A DNA stretch of 64,000 bases, from the NCBI GenBank assembly GCA_910574885.1, contig CAJTDD010000008.1, positions 1-64,000 of the forward strand. The letters run 5' to 3'. The position numbers and the translations under genes were made by a program. Source of the stretch: Lachnospiraceae bacterium. Its GTDB lineage: Bacteria; Bacillota; Clostridia; Lachnospirales; Lachnospiraceae. Shown here piece by piece: positions 1 through 9,640 of the stretch (position 1 is the stretch's first letter; every line of letters starts with the position of its first letter). The notes beneath the pieces were generated by a model that saw only the letters and a list, made by a program, of their open reading frames with translations, was not told the origin of the DNA and did not search any database.

Positions 1-177
1 GGTCAAGAGGAAAACGTGCCGCCTCCTGTAGCACACTTTTATAGACAGTGTTTAAAAACTGAGATTATAATTTGACGTTTTTGTGCGGGAGATAGGAACT
101 TTAATTTGCTGGGCTACAAGACGAGCTGATAGAACAGAAACCAGAGAAACAGGATTAAGAAACCAGGAGGTAAAGAC

Positions 178-1110
178 ATGTTTTGTAATACAGAAATTAT
201 TGGAATTGACCACGGAAACCGTAACATGAAAACTGCAAGTCAGGTATTTTCGGCGGCAGTACAGGCTATCCAGACCAGACCGGATACGCTCGAAAATATT
301 CTTGAATACCAGAATCATTTTTATTATATAGGCGGGCAGGTGCCGGTCATTGAACGGGTGGACAAGACAGAAAATGAAGATTATTACCTGCTTACTTTGG
401 CAGCACTGGCAAAGGAAATGAGGTATAGAAAATTGACCAGCGCAAAAGTACGGATAGGGGCTGCACTTCCACCCCGGAGATTTCAGCAGCAGAAAGAAGA
501 ATTCAAACAATATTTGTTTAAAACAAAAGAGCTGCATTTCCGGTTTGAAGGAACCCACTACCATGTGACCATTGAAAATATAAATGTATTTATGCAGGGA
601 CATGTTGTAATCCATACCATTTTGGATGAAGTGCCAGGTTTTTGCCTGTTGATAGACATTGGAGGCGGTACTGTAGACTTGGTAGGGTTTGTGGATGGAA
701 TGCCGAACGGAGACTATGCAATTTCTGATAAGGCCGCATTGTATTGTATTAACAAGGTGAATGAAGAAATGGTAGCAAGGCTTGGAACCAGCGTTCCATC
801 TTACTTTGTGGAAACATTCATGCGAGAAGGGGACTATAACTGCCCGAATAAATACCGGGAAGAAATAACGAAATGTCTGCGGGAGTATACCTCTGAAATT
901 TATGACTTGATACGTGCAAATCATTACAATCTTGACCTTACAAACATGGTATTTATGGGCGGCGGAGCTTCCATTATTCAATATTTTGGCGACAATAAAG
1001 ACAGGAATGTTCAGTTTGTAACAGATGTATGCGCCAATGCCAGAGGATGTGAAGCGGCAGTAAAAAGTATCATGAGGGTAAAGCAAATGCGGAAAGATAA
1101 AAGTGCATAA
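178..1110 (+). CDS. parM: ParM/StbA-like actin-family ATPase (plasmid-type segregation)
   Basis: A 310-residue actin-fold protein. The sequence shows the phosphate-1 motif GIDHGNRNMK near the N-terminus, the phosphate-2 motif LLIDIGGGTVD at about residues 158-168 and the adenosine motif FMGGGAS near residue 258, in the order found in ParM/StbA proteins. In that family the protein polymerises with ATP and pushes apart DNA copies bound by ParR. The ATG follows a strong AGGAGG site (CCAGGAGGTAAAGAC). The next gene, 14 bases downstream, encodes a small protein that fits ParR, supporting a two-gene partition operon. It leads a run of ICE genes, so I infer that it stabilises the excised circular form. 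Family assignment is secure; its role in this element is inference. Confidence 0.87.
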   Translation: MFCNTEIIGIDHGNRNMKTASQVFSAAVQAIQTRPDTLENILEYQNHFYYIGGQVPVIERVDKTENEDYYLLTLAALAKEMRYRKLTSAKVRIGAALPPRRFQQQKEEFKQYLFKTKELHFRFEGTHYHVTIENINVFMQGHVVIHTILDEVPGFCLLIDIGGGTVDLVGFVDGMPNGDYAISDKAALYCINKVNEEMVARLGTSVPSYFVETFMREGDYNCPNKYREEITKCLREYTSEIYDLIRANHYNLDLTNMVFMGGGASIIQYFGDNKDRNVQFVTDVCANARGCEAAVKSIMRVKQMRKDKSA

Positions 1111-1124
1111 AGGGGTATAGAAGT

Positions 1125-1550
1125 ATGGATAACGAAAAGAAATATACAACGTCCCTTCGGCTGTACAAATGCCGGCCGGTTCATGCACAGGCATACAGGT
1201 GTTTAAAGAACTATAATAGAGATATCTTTAAAACAAAAGATGATTTTATTGCAGAAGCTGTAGTTCATTTTAGTAAATATTTAAAACAGGCAGAGGAAGA
1301 AAAACAGGTGGAAGGGTGGAACCGATATCTGGAACGGCAGAATGAGCCGCTTCTAAGGTTAGTGAAAAGTGCGGTATCAGAAGTACAGGGTGAACAGTTG
1401 CTGGATTTGATAAGAGGCATTGTTGAGGAAATGCAAGGAGTTACGGGCAAATTGCAGAAAGAAGACTTGCCTGCCGGGGAAAAGGACTATGTGGCTTCTT
1501 CTCAGAAAGATATGATGTTTGCTCAGTTTTATGATTGTGAAGATGATTAA
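1125..1550 (+). CDS. ParR-like DNA-binding partner of ParM
   Basis: A 141-residue protein starting 14 bases after the ParM-like gene. The N-terminal half (TTSLRLYKCRPVHAQAYRCL, then a segment containing FIAEAVVHFSKYL) has the strand-helix-helix look of ribbon-helix-helix adaptors; the C-terminal half is acidic and helical. ParR proteins combine an RHH DNA-binding N-terminus with a C-terminal tail that contacts the ParM filament. Size, position and pattern agree with that role. I see no catalytic motif. The specific family is inferred mainly from context. Confidence 0.6.
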   Translation: MDNEKKYTTSLRLYKCRPVHAQAYRCLKNYNRDIFKTKDDFIAEAVVHFSKYLKQAEEEKQVEGWNRYLERQNEPLLRLVKSAVSEVQGEQLLDLIRGIVEEMQGVTGKLQKEDLPAGEKDYVASSQKDMMFAQFYDCEDD

Positions 1551-1603
1551 ATGTAAAAGTTAGACAGGCTTTCAAAAAGAGGAATGATAAGGAGGATAAG
1601 GGC

Positions 1604-1756
1604 ATGGCAGTTTTAAGAAAAATACTATCTTTTATATTCGCTATTTTGGCGGCAGTTGGGAAACTGTTTTATATGACAGTAATATTGGTGTTTCGTTTAT
1701 TCCTCTTGGCTTTACAGATGGTTCTTGTCATCTTCCATGGTGGAAACGATATTTAA
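1604..1756 (+). CDS. small hydrophobic membrane protein (50 aa)
   Basis: ATG preceded by an AAGGAGGATAAGGGC ribosome site with good spacing, opening a 50-residue frame. It is almost entirely hydrophobic from residue 7 to 46, with a basic N-terminus (MAVLRKIL) and a short polar tail (HGGNDI). One long or two short membrane spans are expected. It sits between the partition pair and the adhesin. I do not recognise the family. The strong ribosome site is the main reason to believe it is real. Confidence 0.5.
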   Translation: MAVLRKILSFIFAILAAVGKLFYMTVILVFRLFLLALQMVLVIFHGGNDI

Positions 1757-1823
1757 GGAACAAAAGAGATTGTAGAGAAGATTATGCAATTAGGAAAAAG
1801 GAGAATAGAAAGGATTTAAGAAA

Positions 1824-1943
1824 ATGCATTGGATTAGAGACAGTCCATATTCGATGTTTTACATAAAAACTAAATATGGTTTCCTTGACCAAAGTTTTTA
1901 TGTATGGCCAGGGTTAAGGAAAGTAATTAGCAGGCTTGTGTAG
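1824..1943 (+). CDS. possible 39-residue protein ending in a terminator
   Basis: A short frame (MHWIRDSPYSMFYIKTKYGF and on) rich in aromatic residues. Its stop codon lies in the loop of the terminator hairpin at 1929-1951. Upstream is only a weak purine-rich stretch (AAGGATTTAAGAAA). There is no recognisable domain. It may equally be untranslated sequence leading into the terminator. Confidence 0.3.
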   Translation: MHWIRDSPYSMFYIKTKYGFLDQSFYVWPGLRKVISRLV

Positions 1944-1960
1944 AGCCTGCTTTTTCTTTT
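1929..1960 (+). terminator. intrinsic terminator
   Basis: Perfect 8-bp inverted repeat AGCAGGCT / AGCCTGCT with a 7-base loop, followed by TTTTCTTTT. It separates the partition/small-ORF transcript from the adhesin gene. Confidence 0.8.
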
Positions 1961-2011
1961 TAAAATTTATGAAAGATATAAAATTGTATATTCAAGATAA
2001 GGAGTGAGTTA

Positions 2012-5000
2012 TTGAAAATATATAAAAAGCGTTTGATAGCGGGAGTAATGGCGTTATTGCTTGGATGTTCCACGTTGTTTACAGCTTCAGCGGCAGATAC
2101 GGCAAAGAATGCGAAGAATTTAAAAGATATGGTTGAGGAGCTGCCGGAACTTCCAGAGGTAGTGAAAAATCTGGAGGAAGATGAAATCGTAACAGCAGAG
2201 GATGTGATTTTGACAGAGGGTGACAGCTTTGAAGCGGAAAATAATTTATCCGGGATTAACTACAGTATGTCGAAAGTAAAGGTAACATTTGGAGGTGCAA
2301 AGAATCAGAAGGGACAAGAATTTGACTCCAATGTTACCGGAGTTTATCATGCAATCTACTGTGTGGAGCCTAAAAGCGGTAATCCAGTTTATAAGGTCAC
2401 AAGAAAAATCATTGTGAACGAAAGAAAAAAAGAGACGCAGGGGCAGCAGGAGAAGGTTGGCAGTAAAGACGAGAAAAAGGACAATCCAGATGAGGAAGAT
2501 TCCAGACAGACCGGAGAGGTTCTGACCGAGATTCCAGAGATGCCGGAAAATGCAGAAGATACGGTTAATGTCACTGACAAGGAAAATGGGGTTATTTTTT
2601 CGGTCATGCCAGCTATGGCAACAAGAACGATGTCAAGACGGTCGGTTTCTGCAAATCTGGTAACAGGAGAGAAGCTGGTCTATCCATCGAATCTTGGCAA
2701 TTATTCTACAAACTATTTTACTGTGAATGGCAGGGTGGCGTATTGCCTGGAAGCAAAAGAGGGTACGCCGTCATCAGGAGATTATGCGGCGAATGTTTTT
2801 GAAAGTAATGTAAATCTTCAGAAAGTTCTTTATTACGGTTATGGCGGACCGGGGGATATTACCGACAGTTTTATGCCGACATTCGACTGGTCGTTAAAGT
2901 ATGTTTTTACACATCTTGCAGCGTCTTATGCTTATTGTGGTATGGACGCATTTTACGGTTGTAAATTTGAAGATATCAAGAGCTGCGGTGTATGGGGATT
3001 TATTGAATATCTTTCAAGTCTGAGCGTTCCGCCGACAGCAGCGATTTCATTGTCTCCGACAGAGACAAGGGCATATGAGGATGGGGGAATACAGAGAACA
3101 ACGGATTACCGTTTTGACGGAGATTCCCGAAATTATATTACCTTGAATTTGCCGGAAAATGTGACATATCACAGCGGAGGAACAACTCAGACCGGCAGAG
3201 TCACAATTTATGGAGGAACCAGATTTTATTTCAGCGCACCGTTAAGCGTTACCGGGACGTGGAACTCAGGCATATTGACAGGGCAGATGGGGTCCCAGTG
3301 GAAAACGCTTGTAGTATCTACCAGTGCAGGAAAGCAGGATATAGGTTATGGGGCATTTTTTGACGAAGAGAATTCGACTGTAAGTTTTCGTGTTAAGTGG
3401 ATGGATTTGGCAAAAATTAAAGTGATGAAAGCGGATGAAGCAACAGGGGTGAATCTTGCGGGAGCTGTTTTTGGAATCTATGCAGATAAGGGATGTACAA
3501 ATCTGATAACGGAAATGCCTGCCACTGATTCGCAAGGGGCTTCTGAGGTTCAGATACCAAAAACCCAGGAACGGGTGTATCTGAAAGAAATCACGGTGCC
3601 ACAGGGCTATAAGCTGAATACGGCAGTATTTAATGTGGCACTGACAGCCGGAGAAACAACGTCTGTAAATATTACCAATCAAGAACAGATGGGGAAAATT
3701 ACCATCCGTAAGAGTGGAGATATGCTTACAAGTGTGGATGGGACAGAGGGAAATCTGGATTTTGTATATGGGAGTTCTGGTCATTCCGGAGCGAAGTTTA
3801 CAATCTATGCGGCGGAGAATATTTATAGTCAGGACAAAGTTACTAAGATTTATAATTCTGGTGAAGTAGTCTTACAGCTTGAAACAGGAGTGGATGGAAA
3901 TATTACAACGCCAGAATTACATCTTGGAACATATAGGATAGTGGAACAACAGGCGCCGCATGGTCTGGTGATTGGAAAGACCACTGAAGAACGCACACAG
4001 AATGTAACCTTATCTTATGCGGGAGAAATGATTGAGTTTGCGTCAGGAGAAGCTGCGTATACCAATAATAGGCCGGATATTTCTGTAAAAGTTGTAAAAA
4101 AATCAGCAGATGATGATGTTACTTTAGAGGGTGCGGTATTTGGTCTTTATGCAGAAAGCGATATTCCAGTCCAGAATGGAAGTATCGGGGTAAGAAAGGG
4201 AACGTTGATTGAGAGGGCAGTTTCCGACATGGATGGAAGGGTGGTATTTCATGCGGATATCCCGGTAGGGTATCGGTACAGCGTGCGGGAAATACAGGCG
4301 CCGGATTTGTATTGTACGTCAGACGAAGTGTATAGTTTTACTTATGAATACAAAGACGATACAACATACAGATATATTTTTGAACATGAGTTCAGAAATA
4401 AAGAAGTATGCGGGGAAATCCATATTAATAAGATTGATATGGATTCTCAGAATTTTACGGCTCAAGGTAATGCAAAAATGGTAGGAGCAAGATACGGTTT
4501 ATATGCGGCAGAGAATATCCAGAATCCGAACAAAAAGAGTGGAATCCTTTACCGAAAAGACGGGCTTGTTGACCAGGGAAAGATTTCGGAGGACGGAACG
4601 TTAGACTTTAGGAATCTTTATCTTGGAAAATATTATGTAAAAGAACTGGAGCCAGCCGAAGGGTATCTGTTGGATGAGACTGTTTATCCGGTCACTGTCA
4701 ACTATGAAGGGCAGAATGTAAAAACAATCCATAGATTTGTCACTGTCAGAGAAAAGGTGAAAAAGCAGGCGTTTCAGATGATTAAGATTTCTGAGAACGG
4801 CGAACAGACGGAAACGGAGATTATTGAAGGAGCTGGCTTTAAGGTATTTCTGGTTGAAGATTTGATTGGTGTGAAAAATGGAAAGCTAAAACCTTCTAAT
4901 GGCAGGACGTTTTCTGCAAATGATTTTATCGGGTATGACTATAGCAAGGATAAAACAGCGTCTTATTTTATCAATGGGGAAAGAGTATATGTACCAGAAT

Positions 5001-7402
5001 TGTTTACTGACAGTAAAGGTTACTTAAAGAGCCCGGAACTTCCTTATGGTGAATATGTGGTGTTTGAATCCACAACGCCAAAGAACCTGCAGACGATAAA
5101 CCCTTTCCTTGTACATATAACGGAAGATAACAGGGAGCCGCAGGTATGGAGGGTTTTTGATGACCGCCCATTACAGTTTTACTTTAAGATTGTAAAAAAA
5201 GACGCGCAGACACAAGAAAACGTTCTGGATAATGGTGCATCCTACAGAATTTTTGATTTAGAATCGGAAGAATATGTGGAAATGCTTGTGCGTTATCCGA
5301 AAAAAGAGAAAATATCTGTATTCCAGACCAATGAGGAAGGATATTTGCTGACACCGGAACCCTTAAAGTATGGCTCTTATCGGGTTGAAGAAGTACATGC
5401 GCCAGATTCTTATGTAATTACCGGGAATGAAAAATCACTGACAGAAGACGGGCGGGAAATCCCGCTGAATGAGGTAAATGCAGGAGGTTCGTATGCGAAC
5501 GCCCATAGGGATTGTATTGTAACCACTGTAGAGGCAGGGACAGCCCATCAAGTAGAAGAAGAAACTGGTAATTTTATCGTGGCAGTAGAACAGAGTAATG
5601 ACGAAGCTGTTGGAAGTCTGACATTGAATAAGCGGGGAGAAAAACTGAAAGAGGCCGTCAAGATAGAGGATAAAATGTTTTCAAAAGTGAAGAACCGCAT
5701 GACATCCTTCATAAATGCCGTGTCTGAAACTGTGACAGGGGAGCCGGTTATGGAGCAGTCCATCGGGTATGAATTTAAGTATGGACAGGAAGGTCTGGAA
5801 GGCGTGGAATTTTCGGTATATGCGGGAGAAACAATCTATACGCCGGATAGACAGACGGACGCAGAGGGGAATCGTATCGTAAAATACCATGAAAATGACT
5901 TGGTATCTACACTTGTAACAGATACAGAAGGGAAAGCAGTCTTGAATAATCTGCCCATAGGAAAATATTATCTGGCAGAGAGAAAAGCAGGAGAAGGGTT
6001 TGTTCTGGATACGGATAGAAAAGAGTTTGAAATCAAGTATAACGGACAGGAATCTGCAGTTGATTTTGTTACTATGAACCTAACGAATGAAAGGCAGCAT
6101 ATTTCGGTAGAGATACTGAAAGAAGATGCAGTAACAGGAAAGGTTCTTGAGGGCGTGGTATTTGGACTCTACGCAGAGGAAACCATTAAAAATACAGCGG
6201 GAGAGGTTTTGGTTGAAAAGGATGAGCTGATTGAAGCCGGAAGGACAGACGCAGAAGGAAAGATGGCTTTTAAGGCAGATTTGCCGCATGGTAAATATTA
6301 TGTGAAAGAGCTGGAACATAAGCGTGGTTATCTGCCCAACGATGAAGTGTATCATTTAGAGGCAGCTTATTCCGATTCGTCTGTGAAAGTAATAGAGCTG
6401 GTGTGTAAGATTGAGAATCAGCCGACGGTTACAGAATTGACTAAGACAGATTTGACTGGCGGGCAGGAGATAGAAGGTGCCAGATTGCAGATTTTAAAAG
6501 AGGGAGAAGTGATTGAGGAATGGGTATCTGGAAAAGAACCGCATATTGTTTATGCACTGGAACCCGGAGAGTATGTGCTTCATGAGGAACTGGCGCCGAC
6601 AGAACAGGGATATGTCCGTGCAGAGGACGTAACCTTTGTCGTTGAAGAAACGGGAGAAGTCCAGAAGGTAGAAATGCAGGATGACCACACCAAAACGGTT
6701 GTATCAAAATCAGATATTACAGACGGAAAAGAAATACAGGGGGCTGTATTACAGATTATTGATGGAGAAGGGAAGGTTCTTGAGGAATGGATTTCTGGAG
6801 AAGAACATCTGATAGAGTACCTTCCGGTAGGTTCTTATACACTCCATGAAGAATCTGCTATTGATGGATATGTGGTAGCGGATGATGTGGAATTTGATGT
6901 TCTGGAAACCGGCGAGGTACAAAAAGTTGAAATGCTGGATGAGAGGACAATGGGGATTTTGAGGATTAAAAAGACCGATGGTGAAACAGAGGAACCATTA
7001 GAAGGCGTAGAGTTTACCCTGTATGAGAAAGAATCCGAAGAAGCGGTTGCAACGCTGGTTACGGATAAAGACGGTAATGCAGAATCTATACAACTTCCGA
7101 TAGGCATATATGGAGATGGGGTGTTAAAGGAAATCACAACCTATGTCTTGAAAGAGACGAAGGCATTAGAGGGCTATGAGGAATCGGAAGAAGAGTGGGA
7201 GATTATTTTTGAGTATCAGGATGATAAGACACCAATCATTGAGGTAAGCAAAGATATTCAGAATAAAAAAATTCCAGTTGAAGAAGTCGCAAATGTGGCA
7301 AAGACAGGAGACAAGGCAGATTTGGTATTGCCGGTTTTAGGGATTCTTGCAGGTATCGTTTGTGTAATTGGCGTAGTTTCCCGTAAGAAAAAATTGAAAT
7401 AG
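2012..7402 (+). CDS. giant cell-wall-anchored adhesin with thioester-like domain and Cna-B/SpaA repeats
   Basis: A 1,796-residue surface protein. It starts at a TTG behind AAGGAGTGAG and opens with a signal peptide (basic MKIYKKR, hydrophobic core, cleavage near TASAA). Around residues 230-400 there is a thioester/TQXA-type domain: YCLEA near residue 244, LYYGYGGPGD, and THLAASY near 300 where TQxA is usual. From about residue 470 to 1,740 come Cna-B/SpaA-type beta domains; I count eleven YxxxE E-box motifs (such as YLKEITVPQGY, YYVKELEPAEGY, YTLHEESAIDGY), each marking an isopeptide domain. The end is a sorting signal: VAKTGD, a hydrophobic span, then SRKKKLK. No sortase is in the window, so a host enzyme must anchor it. 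The likely role is adhesion or mating contact, which is inference. Confidence 0.88.
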   Translation: MKIYKKRLIAGVMALLLGCSTLFTASAADTAKNAKNLKDMVEELPELPEVVKNLEEDEIVTAEDVILTEGDSFEAENNLSGINYSMSKVKVTFGGAKNQKGQEFDSNVTGVYHAIYCVEPKSGNPVYKVTRKIIVNERKKETQGQQEKVGSKDEKKDNPDEEDSRQTGEVLTEIPEMPENAEDTVNVTDKENGVIFSVMPAMATRTMSRRSVSANLVTGEKLVYPSNLGNYSTNYFTVNGRVAYCLEAKEGTPSSGDYAANVFESNVNLQKVLYYGYGGPGDITDSFMPTFDWSLKYVFTHLAASYAYCGMDAFYGCKFEDIKSCGVWGFIEYLSSLSVPPTAAISLSPTETRAYEDGGIQRTTDYRFDGDSRNYITLNLPENVTYHSGGTTQTGRVTIYGGTRFYFSAPLSVTGTWNSGILTGQMGSQWKTLVVSTSAGKQDIGYGAFFDEENSTVSFRVKWMDLAKIKVMKADEATGVNLAGAVFGIYADKGCTNLITEMPATDSQGASEVQIPKTQERVYLKEITVPQGYKLNTAVFNVALTAGETTSVNITNQEQMGKITIRKSGDMLTSVDGTEGNLDFVYGSSGHSGAKFTIYAAENIYSQDKVTKIYNSGEVVLQLETGVDGNITTPELHLGTYRIVEQQAPHGLVIGKTTEERTQNVTLSYAGEMIEFASGEAAYTNNRPDISVKVVKKSADDDVTLEGAVFGLYAESDIPVQNGSIGVRKGTLIERAVSDMDGRVVFHADIPVGYRYSVREIQAPDLYCTSDEVYSFTYEYKDDTTYRYIFEHEFRNKEVCGEIHINKIDMDSQNFTAQGNAKMVGARYGLYAAENIQNPNKKSGILYRKDGLVDQGKISEDGTLDFRNLYLGKYYVKELEPAEGYLLDETVYPVTVNYEGQNVKTIHRFVTVREKVKKQAFQMIKISENGEQTETEIIEGAGFKVFLVEDLIGVKNGKLKPSNGRTFSANDFIGYDYSKDKTASYFINGERVYVPELFTDSKGYLKSPELPYGEYVVFESTTPKNLQTINPFLVHITEDNREPQVWRVFDDRPLQFYFKIVKKDAQTQENVLDNGASYRIFDLESEEYVEMLVRYPKKEKISVFQTNEEGYLLTPEPLKYGSYRVEEVHAPDSYVITGNEKSLTEDGREIPLNEVNAGGSYANAHRDCIVTTVEAGTAHQVEEETGNFIVAVEQSNDEAVGSLTLNKRGEKLKEAVKIEDKMFSKVKNRMTSFINAVSETVTGEPVMEQSIGYEFKYGQEGLEGVEFSVYAGETIYTPDRQTDAEGNRIVKYHENDLVSTLVTDTEGKAVLNNLPIGKYYLAERKAGEGFVLDTDRKEFEIKYNGQESAVDFVTMNLTNERQHISVEILKEDAVTGKVLEGVVFGLYAEETIKNTAGEVLVEKDELIEAGRTDAEGKMAFKADLPHGKYYVKELEHKRGYLPNDEVYHLEAAYSDSSVKVIELVCKIENQPTVTELTKTDLTGGQEIEGARLQILKEGEVIEEWVSGKEPHIVYALEPGEYVLHEELAPTEQGYVRAEDVTFVVEETGEVQKVEMQDDHTKTVVSKSDITDGKEIQGAVLQIIDGEGKVLEEWISGEEHLIEYLPVGSYTLHEESAIDGYVVADDVEFDVLETGEVQKVEMLDERTMGILRIKKTDGETEEPLEGVEFTLYEKESEEAVATLVTDKDGNAESIQLPIGIYGDGVLKEITTYVLKETKALEGYEESEEEWEIIFEYQDDKTPIIEVSKDIQNKKIPVEEVANVAKTGDKADLVLPVLGILAGIVCVIGVVSRKKKLK

Positions 7403-7412
7403 TTGATAGGAT

Positions 7413-7445
7413 AAAAAGAGGCTGCTTTCCGTGGCCTCTTTTTTT
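7413..7445 (+). terminator. intrinsic terminator after the adhesin
   Basis: AAAAAGAGGC / GCCTCTTTTT, perfect 10-bp arms with an 11-base loop and a T run, starting 11 bases after the adhesin stop. Confidence 0.85.
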
Positions 7446-7489
7446 AGAAGGTGAAAGCATGGAAAAGCACAGAAGGGGATAGAGAAACT

Positions 7490-8617
7490 ATGAGGATTGG
7501 AATTATAGATGCAGACCTTTTATCCCGCCACAGACATCGGTTCCCCAACCTTGCCTGTATGAAAATTTCGGGGTATTACAAAAAACAGGGAGAACAGGCC
7601 AGATTGCTGTTGGATTATAAAGAGATTGAAAACTATGACAAGGTATTTGTATCAAAGGTATTTACGGATACTTACGTCCCGGAGGAAGTCTTGCGGTCAA
7701 ATCATATTGTGTATGGGGGAACCGGTTTTTATTATGACAAAGCGCCGCCGTTGCCGGAAAATGTAGAACATAGTATGCCGGATTATGACTTATATCATGA
7801 ATACATACAAAACAGGATTCAATTAGGAGAAAACAGCAGACCATACAGATTTTATACGGATTATTCCATCGGCTTTCTAACGAGAGGATGTTTTCGGAGA
7901 TGTGACTTCTGTGTAAACAAAAACAGCAAAAAATCTGTTCTGGCAAGTCCGTTAGGTGAGTTTTTAGATATCCGTAGGAAAAAATTATGCTTTTTGGACG
8001 ATAACTTTCTTGCATGTAAGGATTGGGAGAAAATTCTGGACGAGGTCATGGAGACTGGAAAACGCTTTCAATTCCGCCAAGGTCTGGATATTCGTATTAT
8101 GCAGAAAAGGCAGATGGAGAAAATTTTTGCCGGAAAATTGGATGAACGTATTTTTTTTGCATTTGATGATATCCGGGACAGAGATATTATTATTCGGAAG
8201 TTAGAGCAGCTTCGGGAAACGGTAAGTCTGGGCAGGAAAATGATAATGTATGTTCTTTGTGGATTTGACAGGAAAGGTCTATGGAAAGAGGAGTTTTGGG
8301 TGCAGGATATCAGGGATACTTTGGAACGGGTAAGGATATTGATGTGTTATGGTTGCCTTGCATATATCATGCGGTATGAAAAATGCTGGCAGTCCCCATA
8401 TCGGGGAATGTACATTACAATCAGCCGATGGTGTAATCAACCGGCTCAGTATACAAAAAAGAGTTTAAGAGAATTTTGTATCAGCCAGGGAGAGCAGAGT
8501 GCAAGTTACCATTATCTGGCAGAGTTTGAGAAGCTTCACCCGGAACTGGCAGAATATTTTGATATGAAATATGAAAGGGAGATTTCTAATGGCGTGGTTT
8601 ACAGAGGAGGAGATTAA
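7490..8617 (+). CDS. radical SAM domain protein
   Basis: About 375 residues. The ATG at 7490 gives the natural start MRIGIIDADLL; an in-frame GTG at 7451 would add 13 unlikely residues. The protein has an N-terminal Rossmann-like segment and then GCFRRCDFC near residues 133-141, the CxxxCxxC that binds the [4Fe-4S] cluster of radical SAM enzymes. It is followed by FLDDNFLA and GLDIRIM, typical of the barrel. Substrate and reaction cannot be read from the sequence. The gene lies between the adhesin terminator and a primase-like gene, which it overlaps by 29 bases, suggesting shared translation. Radical SAM genes of this layout occur as passengers in Clostridiales conjugative elements. Family is certain, function unknown. 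Confidence 0.8.
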   Translation: MRIGIIDADLLSRHRHRFPNLACMKISGYYKKQGEQARLLLDYKEIENYDKVFVSKVFTDTYVPEEVLRSNHIVYGGTGFYYDKAPPLPENVEHSMPDYDLYHEYIQNRIQLGENSRPYRFYTDYSIGFLTRGCFRRCDFCVNKNSKKSVLASPLGEFLDIRRKKLCFLDDNFLACKDWEKILDEVMETGKRFQFRQGLDIRIMQKRQMEKIFAGKLDERIFFAFDDIRDRDIIIRKLEQLRETVSLGRKMIMYVLCGFDRKGLWKEEFWVQDIRDTLERVRILMCYGCLAYIMRYEKCWQSPYRGMYITISRWCNQPAQYTKKSLREFCISQGEQSASYHYLAEFEKLHPELAEYFDMKYEREISNGVVYRGGD

Positions 8618-9623
8618 ACTTGTAAAGTCCGTAGACCTTGTAGATTTGGCAGAGAGTGTCCACATTCCGTTGAAACGGAAGGGAAGATATTATTCTGTAG
8701 ATGGTATGGATTCCGTTATTATTTTCAACCGGTCAACATGGTATCGGTATAGCCGGGGCATAGGAGGAAGTACAATAGATTTCTTGATGTATTTTAAGAA
8801 TATGAGTTGTAAAGAAGCGATAACATATCTTTTGGATTATGTCGGCTATAAAAAGAGTATGCCGGTTTATGTACCGGATAAAGAGAAAAAATGTGAAAGC
8901 CGAAACCAAAGGACTGAGTTCCATCTTCCGATAAAGTCACAAAACAGCAGAGGATTATATGCATACTTGATGAAATGCAGGATGTTATCATCGGAGATTA
9001 TTCATTATTGGATAAAAAATGGCCTGATGTATGAAAGCGAGCCTTATCACAATATCGTATTCCTTGGGAAAAATAAAGAAGGAGTTGTGAAATTTGCAAG
9101 TCAGAGAGGAATAAGGGACAGATATGGAAAGATATTTAAAGGAGATGTGCCGGGAAATGATAAAAGATACGGTGTAAATCTTATTCATTCAAATAGTCAA
9201 GAGTTAAATGTCTATGAAGCGGCGATTGACGCTATGTCAGATATGGATTTTCGTAATGATTATAAAACAGGAATCCTTGTATTAGGAATGGTATCAGATG
9301 GCCCGCTTCAGACAATTTTAGAAGAATATCCTAAAATTAAAAGAATTAATTTCTGTCTGGATAATGACCTGCCTGGGCGGATAGCCGCAAAGAAACTGGC
9401 TGGAAAATATGTTTTAGCCGGCTACGAGGTTTTTCTTCGGCTTCCGCCCTTTGGTAAGGATTATAATTGTTTTCTGCAATGTGAACGGGAAATGAGGAGG
9501 TTAAGGCAACAGTGGAACCGGCTGAAATGTCTGCCGGAAAGAAATATAAAGGAACCAGAACGGAAAAGGCAAATGAATCAAAATAATCTGGATGTAGTGA
9601 CGGTGCATAGGACGTCAAGATAA
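8589..9623 (+). CDS. DnaG-like primase/TOPRIM protein (DUF3991-type)
   Basis: About 344 residues. I chose the ATG at 8589 (MAWFTEEEIKLV) because AAAGGGA lies just upstream and homologous proteins begin in this way. Residues 1-90 resemble the DUF3991/CHC2-like N-terminus (a WYRYSRGIGGSTIDFL segment) but lack the zinc cysteines. The middle and C-terminal parts look like TOPRIM: NVYEAAIDAMS, GILVLGMVSD, then INFCLDNDLPGR, whose acidic residues would bind metal. Such proteins are replication primases of conjugative elements and may prime the incoming strand or support rolling-circle replication. It overlaps the radical SAM gene. Family call is moderately strong. Confidence 0.72.
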   Translation: MAWFTEEEIKLVKSVDLVDLAESVHIPLKRKGRYYSVDGMDSVIIFNRSTWYRYSRGIGGSTIDFLMYFKNMSCKEAITYLLDYVGYKKSMPVYVPDKEKKCESRNQRTEFHLPIKSQNSRGLYAYLMKCRMLSSEIIHYWIKNGLMYESEPYHNIVFLGKNKEGVVKFASQRGIRDRYGKIFKGDVPGNDKRYGVNLIHSNSQELNVYEAAIDAMSDMDFRNDYKTGILVLGMVSDGPLQTILEEYPKIKRINFCLDNDLPGRIAAKKLAGKYVLAGYEVFLRLPPFGKDYNCFLQCEREMRRLRQQWNRLKCLPERNIKEPERKRQMNQNNLDVVTVHRTSR

Positions 9624-9640
9624 AGTGGGAGGTTGATGGA

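Noticed and set aside
52..1194. Long minus-strand frame opposite the ParM-like gene
   Set aside because: Cys/Phe/His-rich shadow without a ribosome site; the plus-strand frame has clear actin motifs.
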